From an uncultured Duncaniella sp. (GTDB lineage Bacteria; Bacteroidota; Bacteroidia; Bacteroidales; Muribaculaceae): DNA of 64,000 bases. The stretch covers positions 186,001 to 250,000 of the forward strand of contig CATWQI010000005.1 of NCBI GenBank assembly GCA_958352885.1, in the 5' to 3' direction. A program made the position numbers and the translations under genes. The stretch's first letter is position 1. Each line of letters starts with the position of its first letter. This document shows, piece by piece, positions 45,097-52,970 of this stretch. The notes under the pieces are model-generated. The model was not told the DNA's origin. It made no database searches and worked only from the letters and a program-made list of their open reading frames with translations.

Positions 45097-45867
45097 TCAG
45101 TGAAAAATCCGGATAAGTTCATGAACTTTTTCAACTACAGGTTGAATATACTTTATGATATTACTTCCCAATAACCTTTTAATTTTTCTACGAAACCTCA
45201 CTTTCCCATCTTCCCATGAAGCTGAATAGTGATGAATTGTTACCGAATTCTCTGTTTGGTACATTAAGAGTGTAGGTGTCATTGGACAAAAATAGTCCCA
45301 AGGATAGATGTTGACCCCTTCAACCTTCTGAATATCGGGACTGTTCGTTAACCCATGTTGGACAAACAGTTCAGATGTGTATTCAACAATTGTTTTAAGG
45401 TTTAAAGAACCGTCTGCATTTATAAATTGAAGAGAGTTATACAATTCCAATAGTTCATGAAAAATATTCATCATGGGTTCTGCGCCTAATCCAAGACCTG
45501 GATTAATATGCAGATGTTCAGGAGGCATGTTGAGATCAAATTTATTCTCACAGCCCATGAATGCACCGGCGGAGATTATTCGATCCATTGGTTTAATAAT
45601 TTCAACATCTGTATCAAAATAGATGCCCCCATATTTGTAAAGCAACCATAACCTGGCATAATCACTTACAAATGCGTATTTTTTTGCCTCATATGCCTGA
45701 CTTGTATATGGGATTATGTTCACATCGAAGTTTGATTCATCCCATTGTTTTATTTCATAATCCGGAAGGTATTTCTTCCATGATGCGAGACATCTTTTTG
45801 CCAACGGTGGTAACGGATTTCCTCCAAACCAGCAATAATGTATTATTTTAGGTATATTCGTTTCCAT
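45097..45867 (-). CDS. GT32-like glycosyltransferase with DXD motif
   Basis: 256 residues. The N-terminus IPKIIHYCWFGGNPLPPLAKRCLASWKKYLPDYEIKQW and the core AKKYAFVSDYARLWLLYKYGGIYFDTDVEIIKPMD are the hallmarks of capsular polysaccharide/mannosyl-type (GT32) transferases; DTD is the metal-binding DXD motif. The rest (PGLGLGAEP, NSVTIHHYSASW) fits the family. Donor sugar unknown. It follows the family 4 transferase gene by 38 nt. Confidence 0.9.
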   Translation of the reverse strand: METNIPKIIHYCWFGGNPLPPLAKRCLASWKKYLPDYEIKQWDESNFDVNIIPYTSQAYEAKKYAFVSDYARLWLLYKYGGIYFDTDVEIIKPMDRIISAGAFMGCENKFDLNMPPEHLHINPGLGLGAEPMMNIFHELLELYNSLQFINADGSLNLKTIVEYTSELFVQHGLTNSPDIQKVEGVNIYPWDYFCPMTPTLLMYQTENSVTIHHYSASWEDGKVRFRRKIKRLLGSNIIKYIQPVVEKVHELIRIFH

Positions 45868-45905
45868 TTAAACTATTATTTGGTTAGGATTTTTTTACTT
45901 GTAAA

Positions 45906-47105
45906 TTACACAGTTAGCTCAGAAATCAGACTGTGCCACATTCCGGCTATATTATTCATGGAAAAGCGCCTTGCATTTTCAACAGCATTCTTTGCCACCT
46001 TGAATCGTTCATCGTCATTTAACATCATTTTTTCAAGACCTTTTTCGTAAGATTCAATGTCATAAGCCTTGAAGATGAATCCGTTTTCACCGTCCTTTAT
46101 TATATCGGATAATGATGAGAATGTATTGAACACAAAGGGCACAACTCCAAATTGAGATGCCTCAACAAGCGTCATTCCCCATCCTTCATAAGCGGATGTC
46201 ATTAAGAATATTGCAGACTTTTTATAATATGATTCCGGATTTTTTCTTCCGTGAAAAGTTACACGAGGTATCTCGTTTTGTTCAACAATTGAAGCGTATA
46301 ATCCTTTATCCGGACCATCCCCTACGATATCAAGTTCCCAACCATCGAATTCCGGTTTCGTTGCTATGTGTTGCCACATTTTCAATGCTATTGATATTTT
46401 TTTTTGAGCCTCATCAAGACGTCCAACGATCAAGACCCGTTTCTCTTTGTCTACAATATCAAGATAATTTGCGAAGTTTCCAAAAGTGAGACCATTGGGT
46501 ATCGCAGCAAGACACTCTAAACTTTGAGATTTAATTTTACCGTGGGCATATTGACTCCATTCATCTTTGAACCGATTCGAAAGCAAGACAATCTTATTGG
46601 CCTTGCGCTCTATCAACCGGTACTGTTTTTGTGCCAAATTATGCATAATCCAATAATAAAGTGGATAAAATAACACTTTTGCCAGCTCGATGGGCAATCT
46701 GCGATTTCGCAATATCTTAATCCTTTCAGCAAAACTTATATGGTTTTCTTCAAACGAGCCGGGGGAAAAATGAAGAGCAAATATCTGTACACAGTCAAGT
46801 CTCTCACGTTTTATCAAATCAGATAATAAAATACCAAATTTGAATCCACCTTGATTGATTACTACACTTATATTATTATTTTTTATAAATGATACTAGCC
46901 TACTTTTTGATTCATCATCCTGAGTAAACTTGAAATAACCGGTAAACTGATGCCTTTGATCTTCCGTACTGACTGATTGTGTATATATAGAATAAGATGT
47001 ATATCCAAAATACTTATTTAAGCAATCAGCGACAAGAGAAGTCGTCCGCTCTGTGCCTCCAATCGTGGGACAGCATTCATTAAATGTATAAAACGCAATG
47101 TTCAT
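45906..47105 (-). CDS. family 4 glycosyltransferase
   Basis: GT-B enzyme of 399 residues. N-terminal FYTFNECCPTIGGTERTTSLVADCLNKYFG is the acceptor-side domain; the C-terminal domain has RVLIVGRLDEAQKKISIALKMWQHI, LDIVGDGPDKGLYASIVEQN, VTFHGRKNPESYYKKSAIFLMTSAYEGWGMTLVEASQFGVVPFVFN (E-x7-E motif) and DIIKDGENGFIF. It abuts the flippase gene with no gap. Donor and acceptor unknown. Confidence 0.9.
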   Translation of the reverse strand: MNIAFYTFNECCPTIGGTERTTSLVADCLNKYFGYTSYSIYTQSVSTEDQRHQFTGYFKFTQDDESKSRLVSFIKNNNISVVINQGGFKFGILLSDLIKRERLDCVQIFALHFSPGSFEENHISFAERIKILRNRRLPIELAKVLFYPLYYWIMHNLAQKQYRLIERKANKIVLLSNRFKDEWSQYAHGKIKSQSLECLAAIPNGLTFGNFANYLDIVDKEKRVLIVGRLDEAQKKISIALKMWQHIATKPEFDGWELDIVGDGPDKGLYASIVEQNEIPRVTFHGRKNPESYYKKSAIFLMTSAYEGWGMTLVEASQFGVVPFVFNTFSSLSDIIKDGENGFIFKAYDIESYEKGLEKMMLNDDERFKVAKNAVENARRFSMNNIAGMWHSLISELTV

Positions 47106-48644
47106 TTATAAATGATTGGTTTGTTGTCTTATATATTTTATTATCGTGTTTCGTTCATTCCCTGATAGTATAATCAAGAATAGTATGGGGATTGTAAAAA
47201 GCTCCAAGAAAAACAATCTCAACAAGAGCGTCAATGTTGTCAAGGATGATGCTATAAATATATCCCTATAGCAAAATAGAGCCATCCCAATCGCTGAGAT
47301 TATTAATACCGGCAAGATAATCTTTATAAGATAGGAACTGAAGTCAAAATTTAGCTGGCGATGAGCCAGTCTTATTATCAACACCAAGTTTACAACCTCC
47401 AGTATGCACATCGTCAAAAAAGCCCAATAAAACGGAAGACCTTTATATAGTAAGACACAAGTTACCGGAATATTCATTAGCATGACTGTAAATTCAGTTA
47501 ATTGATAATTGCGTAACTTGCCTGAACTTTTGAACAGTATATCAATAGCTCCATGAAGGCTCCGAATGAGAACATATAAAAGAATACTTTGTACGAATGG
47601 GACTGTATATCTGGGGATTTCATTCAGCCATATTTTTAATATTGGCTCTGTATATATGCAAACCGGAAAAATGATGACGAAACAGATTGCAAACGAAAGT
47701 TTGGAATTAAAATAGAATAGTCTGATAAACTCTTTCTGATTCGAGCCGTATTCTAACATGCTCTTAGATTGAAAGCTTATTGATATGTCTGCGACGAATT
47801 GTTGAACTGTATTCATCAACTGATAGGCTATACCTCTTGCTGCATTCAAAAGGACCCCTCCAAAGTAATTGAGGATGAAGTTTAATCCTTGATTCGATAT
47901 GGTGTAACCGGTACTGCCAAAAAACTGCCATCCTGCAAACCTCGTCATCTGGCGCATTAAAACCTTGTCTTTAGGCTGTTTGTATTTTGATTGTACGGGG
48001 AATTTCAACCGGCAATAAATCATGTTGATCGAATAAATTACAATCGATGCAAGCACCATTAAAACACTATATACAATCACTCTATTGGCAAAAATCGCAA
48101 GAATCAAGACTGCACAAAAGCGAATCAAACTGTCGATGATGGCAAATATGGCATATATATTGAACCGTTCATAAGACACGACCAAGGCATCATACGGCAC
48201 TGTAAAAATTGAGATAACGGCAGTAAGGATAGAACATTCCATTATAATAATGGCTGTCCTATAATTGTTTGGGCCAATATCTAGATGATTGAGCATAATG
48301 AAACCGCCAATATTGACGATAAGAAAAAAAGCAAGCCCTATCCAGAAATGTACAAAAACACCTGTCGAGAATATCCGGTTTACTTTAATCAAATTATTTG
48401 ATAAGTTGTCATCTCCGATATTTCCTCTTTCAATATTTATGAACCGTTGTACGGAACTAGCAAATACGCCTCTAATAGAACTGAACAACGCAACCACACT
48501 GCCTAGTAGACCATATAACCCAAAGTCATCTACGCCTAAATATTGAAGCAATAACCTTGCTGAAACCAATCCTACAGCTATAGAGACAATCTTGCGTATA
48601 TATAATATTATCGTATTCTTTAACAATTGCTTATTCCGTCCCAT
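47106..48644 (-). CDS. polysaccharide flippase of the Wzx/MOP superfamily
   Basis: A 512-residue protein with about 12-14 transmembrane segments. The N-terminus NTIILYIRKIVSIAVGLVSARLLLQYLGVDDFGLYGLLGSVVALFSSIRGVFASSVQRFINIERG is typical of lipid-linked oligosaccharide flippases. It would carry undecaprenyl-linked repeat units across the inner membrane for the EpsG-type polymerase. AT-rich. About 250 nt lie between it and the unknown gene upstream. Confidence 0.92.
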   Translation of the reverse strand: MGRNKQLLKNTIILYIRKIVSIAVGLVSARLLLQYLGVDDFGLYGLLGSVVALFSSIRGVFASSVQRFINIERGNIGDDNLSNNLIKVNRIFSTGVFVHFWIGLAFFLIVNIGGFIMLNHLDIGPNNYRTAIIIMECSILTAVISIFTVPYDALVVSYERFNIYAIFAIIDSLIRFCAVLILAIFANRVIVYSVLMVLASIVIYSINMIYCRLKFPVQSKYKQPKDKVLMRQMTRFAGWQFFGSTGYTISNQGLNFILNYFGGVLLNAARGIAYQLMNTVQQFVADISISFQSKSMLEYGSNQKEFIRLFYFNSKLSFAICFVIIFPVCIYTEPILKIWLNEIPRYTVPFVQSILLYVLIRSLHGAIDILFKSSGKLRNYQLTEFTVMLMNIPVTCVLLYKGLPFYWAFLTMCILEVVNLVLIIRLAHRQLNFDFSSYLIKIILPVLIISAIGMALFCYRDIFIASSLTTLTLLLRLFFLELFTIPILFLIILSGNERNTIIKYIRQQTNHL

Positions 48645-48890
48645 TCCTAGTCTTCTCTCTATTTATACTACTCTACAAAATATATGAGTTCAATTGATCA
48701 GCTTATTGTCCACCAAGAGCAAACAGTATTATTAATAATGGTGGGTGATTCAGGACGGTGGGTGAGTAGGTGATGAAGCGTTGGTAGCTACGGTTTCCCT
48801 TTATAATAGCGAAAAGCTGGTAGTTTTCGTGAGCTGTACATTTAAGAATGTATTATCCCCTGCTGAGGGTGTCAATCCATTTTCTTTCAA

Positions 48891-50123
48891 TCACCTGTCC
48901 GCATCTCGGAATTTCAGTTCGGCAATCCTGCTGTATGCCTTTGACTCGGGGGAATCGGCACTTGCCATCTCATCAAGCATTTGTTTTAGCTTGTCTTTCG
49001 GCTTATCGGATATATGCGCATAACCCCCGCACTCCCTGGCAATCTCCAATAATTGGAATAGATGTCTTGATTTCAACCCGATACATGACGACAAAGCCTG
49101 AACACTCAACAAGTTCCACAATGCGGCTGCCTTGCGTACGCTAAACCGTGTGACGTAATCGCAGCACATCACTGCGGTATGCAGGTTTTCAATCCTTTCA
49201 CCAAGATTTGCGCTGTCATCAAATGCCGACTTGTAGCATCGGTTAATTATACGTTGAGCCCTCCGCTCCAATGAGCTGTCTCCATTGATTATCTGCAATG
49301 TGAGCATGGCAACTGACAGTTCCGCCTCATTGCCGGTCTTAGATGCGAGCGCCAGATTTACCGTGTCTGCGAGCCTTTTGGTCACCCACTTCGGAATACA
49401 GATTATTTTTCTGCGCCCGATCTCTGCGATTTCGGTTAGTAAATTTAGGCCCGATACCACGTTTTGATTCCTCTCCAGCCAGTCAAGCGAGTAATCGGCA
49501 TATTCCACCAATATCTCTCGTTCGGTGATGTCTCTGTAATCTTTATAGAGACGAATCAACGCACTTAATTCCTCGGGTGTGTAGCTCCTCTTGCTATCAG
49601 GGTAGATTTTGTCATCATCTACTCTAACCGGAAGTGAAAACAGCTGCGATATATTTGAGAGTTCATTACTGTACATCGCATTGCAGTAATCTATTTTGAG
49701 CTGTTCGCTTTTATTGGCAGCCTTACGCCTCATCATCTCCCTTACTATTCGCCCCTCGAAGTAAAATGACATAGATTCCCGACCGGCAGCACTTTTATCA
49801 TAGTGCTTGACAGGCCAGCGCCGGTATAGCGTATGCAACTCGCCGATAGTCAAGATTTCCAGATCGGTCCCGGCGGGGTCTGGATCCGGCACGTCATGTA
49901 GATTTTCAGCCGACAGAATACATTGTCTGGAAACAAGCTCTTCCACGACTTTATGGAGTCTTGTCTCGCATTTCTGTGACAGGGAAAGATGCTCTCTGTC
50001 AAGGATAATTGACGCATAGCCCCCGACTTCTAATAATGCCTGTCCTACTGTCATTAGTTCGTTCGTAGGCGATGACGGAGAGACACTATAGTTCATTATC
50101 CGCGATGGAAGACTTGAAACCAT
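48891..50123 (-). CDS. helical protein of unknown function in second position of the polysaccharide operon
   Basis: I do not recognise this 410-residue protein. It is soluble and mostly helical, rich in charged residues, without signal peptide or membrane segment: for example RLHKVVEELVSRQCILSAENLHDVPDPDPAG, YRDITEREILVEYADYSLDWLERNQNVVSGLNLLTEIAEIGRRK and SIGLKSRHLFQLLEIARECGGYAH differ from any catalytic family I know. It starts 12 nt after upxY. In Bacteroides this place is held by UpxZ, but that protein is far shorter and I see no likeness. Its base composition is like the core genome, not the AT-rich centre of the operon. Confidence 0.65.
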   Translation of the reverse strand: MVSSLPSRIMNYSVSPSSPTNELMTVGQALLEVGGYASIILDREHLSLSQKCETRLHKVVEELVSRQCILSAENLHDVPDPDPAGTDLEILTIGELHTLYRRWPVKHYDKSAAGRESMSFYFEGRIVREMMRRKAANKSEQLKIDYCNAMYSNELSNISQLFSLPVRVDDDKIYPDSKRSYTPEELSALIRLYKDYRDITEREILVEYADYSLDWLERNQNVVSGLNLLTEIAEIGRRKIICIPKWVTKRLADTVNLALASKTGNEAELSVAMLTLQIINGDSSLERRAQRIINRCYKSAFDDSANLGERIENLHTAVMCCDYVTRFSVRKAAALWNLLSVQALSSCIGLKSRHLFQLLEIARECGGYAHISDKPKDKLKQMLDEMASADSPESKAYSRIAELKFRDADR

Positions 50124-50135
50124 AATCTATAGGGA

Positions 50136-50672
50136 TCAGACGAAATGTATAAATTCCGGGGCAACCTCCACACTTGCCGCTAAAAGACCGGGGATTTCCA
50201 CGATCAAACGACGTTTACGCATACCTTTCACTGACAACAAGCGCCCCTCATAGCCATTCAACCTACCTCCGTGAATGTGGACAGGCTTTCCATACATTGT
50301 CTTTGTGAGTTCCCCCGGCTTATAATATACCGGAGTATCGGTATTATTTACAGCAAAAATGAAGCGTTCCATTTCCTCATCTCTAACCGTCAGCGGCTCA
50401 TCCTTGGTCTTACCGAGTTGATAGCGGTATTGTAGCGTCGGTGTCAACCGCACAATCGGGTCAAGTGTCTCTTTTGTATCGTGAATAAACAACAGATCCT
50501 GTATCACAGGCACATCTCTCCGTTGCAGTCTTCCTCCAATTTTCATCACCATCTGTGTCATTGGCGTGAACACCTCCAGACCGGCTTTTGCCAACTCATG
50601 TACAGCCAATGAATTCGAATTGCGACGCTTTAGGTCCCGCATCACAAACCATTGTTTTTCAGAGGAATTCAT
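50136..50672 (-). CDS. upxY: UpxY-family transcription antiterminator
   Basis: UpxY proteins are NusG paralogues that let RNA polymerase read through the leader of their own capsule operon. The 178 residues begin with a NusG N-terminal domain (KQWFVMRDLKRRNSNSLAVHELAKAGLEVFTPMTQMVMKIGGRLQRRDVPVIQDLLFIHDTKETLDP) and end in a KOW-type domain (KPVHIHGGRLNGYEGRLLSVKGMRKRRLIVEIPG). It is the first gene of the polysaccharide operon, as in Bacteroides. A leader of about 180 nt separates it from the invertible-promoter repeats upstream. Confidence 0.93.
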   Translation of the reverse strand: MNSSEKQWFVMRDLKRRNSNSLAVHELAKAGLEVFTPMTQMVMKIGGRLQRRDVPVIQDLLFIHDTKETLDPIVRLTPTLQYRYQLGKTKDEPLTVRDEEMERFIFAVNNTDTPVYYKPGELTKTMYGKPVHIHGGRLNGYEGRLLSVKGMRKRRLIVEIPGLLAASVEVAPEFIHFV

Positions 50673-50768
50673 GAGAGCGTTTTTTGACTAACAGGCAATT
50701 CTTCAAGTCCTGCCTAAATCCAGATATCACTGAATAATAGGCAGTTACAAGGATTTACTAAAAAGAAT

Positions 50769-50796
50769 GAGGTTTGGATAACACTCCATACACCTC
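50769..50796. promoter_or_regulatory. hairpin in the upxY leader
   Basis: GAGGT (50769-50773) pairs with ACCTC (50792-50796), with an inner TGGA/TCCA stem. On the plus strand a T-run follows (50798-50804); on the minus strand, the operon direction, a weaker ATTCTTTTT follows. It may be the pause or termination site that UpxY overcomes, or a stop for antisense transcripts. Confidence 0.45.
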
Positions 50797-50854
50797 GTTT
50801 TTTTAATCTGTTTATAGTCACTTCCTGGGGATATTCTCCTTTTAAAATTTTGGT

Positions 50855-50873
50855 ATCTCTTGGCAAGAGATAC
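50855..50873. repeat. left inverted repeat of the invertible promoter
   Basis: ATCTCTTGGCAAGAGATAC; lies 182 nt upstream of the upxY ATG. Confidence 0.88.
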
Positions 50874-50968
50874 GGATAGAAAATATTGGTCTGATAACCA
50901 GTCGATATCAATATCACAAATATAAAAATTAAAGCAATATGAAAATAGAAGGCAACATGTGGTATACC

Positions 50969-50986
50969 TGCCACAATTGTGTGGCA
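50969..50986. repeat. 7-bp palindrome inside the invertible segment
   Basis: TGCCACA-ATTG-TGTGGCA, upstream of the promoter inside the segment. It could be a binding site for a regulator or for the inversion machinery. Confidence 0.4.
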
Positions 50987-51008
50987 AGACTTAAAATCAA
51001 GGTATAAG

Positions 51009-51039
51009 TTGCATAATTCAACGGAATATAGTAATTTTG
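51009..51039 (+). promoter_or_regulatory. promoter inside the invertible segment, facing away from the operon
   Basis: TTG (51009-51011) and TAATTTTG (51032-51039) are spaced by 20 bp, a full Bacteroidota promoter. In the present orientation it fires to the right, into a hairpin at 51093-51118. Confidence 0.8.
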
Positions 51040-51050
51040 TCCACAGTTAA

Positions 51051-51069
51051 GTATCTCTTGCCAAGAGAT
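51051..51069. repeat. right inverted repeat of the invertible promoter
   Basis: Exact reverse complement of the left repeat over 19 bp; identity ends at both outer edges. Confidence 0.88.
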
Positions 51070-51092
51070 TTGGATATTCGCGAAACAAAGAA

Positions 51093-51118
51093 GCCTCAGA
51101 ACCGGATGGTACTGAGGC
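51093..51118 (+). terminator. hairpin just outside the invertible segment
   Basis: GCCTCAG (51093-51099) pairs with CTGAGGC (51112-51118), followed by GTTAATGTTTTA. It would stop transcripts from the promoter while that is turned away from the operon. From here to the tRNA at 51372 I see no gene. Confidence 0.6.
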
Positions 51119-51371
51119 GTTAATGTTTTAGGGAAGCATAGGTGTTGAGGGGGATTTTTTGAGACCCTTCTTTGAGAACAACGCACTAAAGCGATGAGAG
51201 GATAATGGAATTGGCGTAGCCCATATATTGGATAGGAGCATCGCTCCTTCGAACCGCCAGAGCTTCCGGCTTCATATTACCACCGATAAAATAAAAGTAC
51301 CCTCAAAAGTCATTTTTCTGATACTTTTTCGGGTACTTATTTTGTAAACCGCTGATAATTAGCGAATGTTG

Positions 51372-51458
51372 CGGAAAGACAGGGATTCGAACCCTGGGTT
51401 CCCGTAAGGGAACAACGGTTTTCGAGACCGCCCCGATCGACCACTCCGGCATCTTTCC
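51372..51458 (-). tRNA. tRNA-Ser (anticodon CGA)
   Basis: On the minus strand GGAAAGA pairs with TCTTTCC as acceptor stem, discriminator G, CCA not encoded. The T arm CAGGGTTCGAATCCCTG, the long variable arm (TGTTCCCTTACGGGAAC) and the anticodon loop CTCGAAA with CGA are clear. 87 nt, class II as expected for serine. Confidence 0.97.
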
Positions 51459-51547
51459 TTGGTCTTGTCTTTTCTGTGTCTGCATTTCCGATGCTATGCC
51501 ATTTGTCTGGTTTGAATCAGAAACACATCCATTAGTTTTTGACGGTG

Positions 51548-51555
51548 CAAAGTTA
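51548..51555 (-). promoter_or_regulatory. -7 box of the tRNA-Ser gene
   Basis: Minus-strand TAACTTTG about 90 nt before the tRNA 5' end. In the rest of 51459-51783 I see no gene. Confidence 0.6.
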
Positions 51556-51783
51556 GATATTTTTATATTCAAATCCAAATCAAAATTTCATGCCCGACGA
51601 GATGATTCGTCAAATCAGGAAACTATAATCAATTTATATAATCATTTTCGGCAGTCGTCTCAACTGTTGATTTATATTCAAATCCTATCTTGTATCCCCT
51701 GTGCTTATCAGAGTAAACTGTGATAAATCCGTATGTAGACCGGACTTTTTTTATTTCCGGCATGATGGTACCGCTTTTTTATG

Positions 51784-51791
51784 TACCTTTG
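51784..51791 (+). promoter_or_regulatory. -7 box of ogt
   Basis: TACCTTTG overlaps the upstream in-frame ATG at 51781, which therefore cannot be the start; the ATG at 51814 is 22 nt after the box. Confidence 0.6.
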
Positions 51792-51813
51792 CGCCTACTT
51801 AACGGTAAATACT

Positions 51814-52353
51814 ATGCGTCATCTCAATTGTGAAATTCATCCACCGGCTATCATTATCAAATATTACGATTCTCCATGCGGAAGATTGATGCTCGGGTCA
51901 TTCGGAAATTGTCTGTGCCTTTGTGACTGGCTATCCGGGAAAACCAACGAACGCATCCATGCCAGGATAATCAAACAACTTAGAGCCGAGTTCTCGGAGG
52001 GAACATCAGCATGCCTTGATATGGCCACAAACCAACTGAATGAATATTTTGCTGGCAAACGCAGGGATTTCGACGTTCCGTTACTATCTATCGGCACTGA
52101 ATTCCAGAAATACGTTTGGAAGAAACTCATGGATGTGCCATATGGCGCTACAGAAGCATACGGGGCATTTGCCCACAGAATTGGGTGTCCCACTGCTGTA
52201 CGTGCTGTCGCAAATGCCAACGGAGCAAATCCGATATCTATTTTTGTTCCCTGCCACCGTATCATAGGGAGCAACGGCTCTCTTACCGGTTATGGTGGCG
52301 GACTTGCAATCAAACAATTCCTTATCAGACTTGAGTCAGATAATTCCGAGTGA
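51814..52353 (+). CDS. ogt: methylated-DNA-protein-cysteine methyltransferase
   Basis: Repairs O6-alkylguanine by moving the alkyl group to its own cysteine, a suicide reaction. The active site is FVPCHRIIGSNGSLTGYGGGL with Cys147, and the DNA-binding helix part FQKYVWKKLMDVPYGATEAYGAFAHRIGCPTAVRAVANANGANP precedes it. The start follows from the promoter position. 179 residues; no Ada-type regulatory domain. The neighbour is a LuxR-type regulator on the opposite strand, ending 37 nt away. Confidence 0.95.
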   Translation: MRHLNCEIHPPAIIIKYYDSPCGRLMLGSFGNCLCLCDWLSGKTNERIHARIIKQLRAEFSEGTSACLDMATNQLNEYFAGKRRDFDVPLLSIGTEFQKYVWKKLMDVPYGATEAYGAFAHRIGCPTAVRAVANANGANPISIFVPCHRIIGSNGSLTGYGGGLAIKQFLIRLESDNSE

Positions 52354-52389
52354 TTTCGCCACTCGGCATGCATCGACCGAATTCTTCAC

Positions 52390-52857
52390 TCACAACTTCG
52401 CAATAATCGCTTGTCTGTGACGACTTACCGTGTGTTTGCTGATGGCGAGAATGCCGGCAATCTCCTCGCTTGTCCTCCCTGTCTCAATCAGATTAAGCAC
52501 CTGGAGCTCACGAGCGCTTAGAATTCTGCTGTCGCCAGCCGGAGTAAGTTCCTCTCTCCCACCGGTAACCGAATTTACCACCATGCTTTTCCATACAAAA
52601 CCGAATATAAGAGGAGAGTAGTCAGTCTGCCTCAACCCCATACGCAAGCCGAACGTACCTGAAACAATCAGGCTTACAGCATTTCGCAGATCGCTCAATA
52701 CCACCACGGCGTTTTCCACTTCGGCAAATGCTTTCGTATAACAAACCACATCCTTATTCCCGTCTGCCACATCGCCGAAATCCTGGTTTCTGAGCATAGA
52801 GTCAAGCCGTGAAAAATAACTCATAAGTGAAAATAACAAATGGTTATTTGTAAGCAT
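52390..52857 (-). CDS. LuxR-type helix-turn-helix transcriptional regulator
   Basis: The C-terminal part of the 155 residues is a GerE/LuxR HTH: SARELQVLNLIETGRTSEEIAGILAISKHTVSRHRQAIIAKL (about residues 113-155). The N-terminal about 110 residues (EVENAVVVLSDLRNAVSLIVSGTFGLRMGLRQ, SPLIFGFVWKSMVVNSVTGG) may form a small PAS-like sensor domain, but I do not recognise it. The protein ends almost with the HTH. Its start codon overlaps the -33 element of the divergent promoter for the DUF1349 gene, so the two genes may be regulated together. The start at 52824 (MSYFSRLD) is an alternative. Confidence 0.8.
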   Translation of the reverse strand: MLTNNHLLFSLMSYFSRLDSMLRNQDFGDVADGNKDVVCYTKAFAEVENAVVVLSDLRNAVSLIVSGTFGLRMGLRQTDYSPLIFGFVWKSMVVNSVTGGREELTPAGDSRILSARELQVLNLIETGRTSEEIAGILAISKHTVSRHRQAIIAKL

Positions 52858-52887
52858 TGTCTTTTATCTTACAAGCCCTTAACTTTG
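52857..52887 (+). promoter_or_regulatory. promoter of the DUF1349 gene
   Basis: TTG (52857-52859) and TAACTTTG (52880-52887) with a 20-bp spacer. Confidence 0.7.
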
Positions 52888-52970
52888 CAAAGTTTATAAA
52901 AAGCGATAGTCATTGCCAATATTAGCAGAATATCTTTTTTAACAACACAATCATCACATCACTTTCAGTC

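Larger units (their letters stand above)
50855..51069. mobile_element. invertible promoter segment, OFF orientation
   Basis: Two perfect 19-bp inverted repeats (50855-50873 and 51051-51069) enclose 177 bp. The left repeat reads ATCTCTTGGCAAGAGATAC; the right is its exact reverse complement. Each repeat is itself almost palindromic, and only the central G or C shows the orientation. The segment carries a good rightward promoter. In Bacteroides, capsule promoters lie between repeats of about this length and spacing and are flipped by a serine or tyrosine invertase. Inversion would bring the promoter to about 210 nt before upxY, pointing into the operon. No invertase gene lies in the window. Confidence 0.85.

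Noticed and set aside
50917..50924. Leftward -7-like box (TATATTTG) inside the invertible segment that could drive upxY in the present orientation
   Set aside because: I found no -33 element at 19-21 nt spacing, unlike the rightward promoter. It remains a caveat to the OFF call.
51781..51816. ATG at 51781 as start of ogt
   Set aside because: It overlaps the TACCTTTG promoter box; the next ATG at 51814 fits the family better.
52346..52366. CCGAGTG/CACTCGG hairpin at the end of ogt as terminator
   Set aside because: It overlaps the stop codon and has no T-run on either strand; too weak to call.
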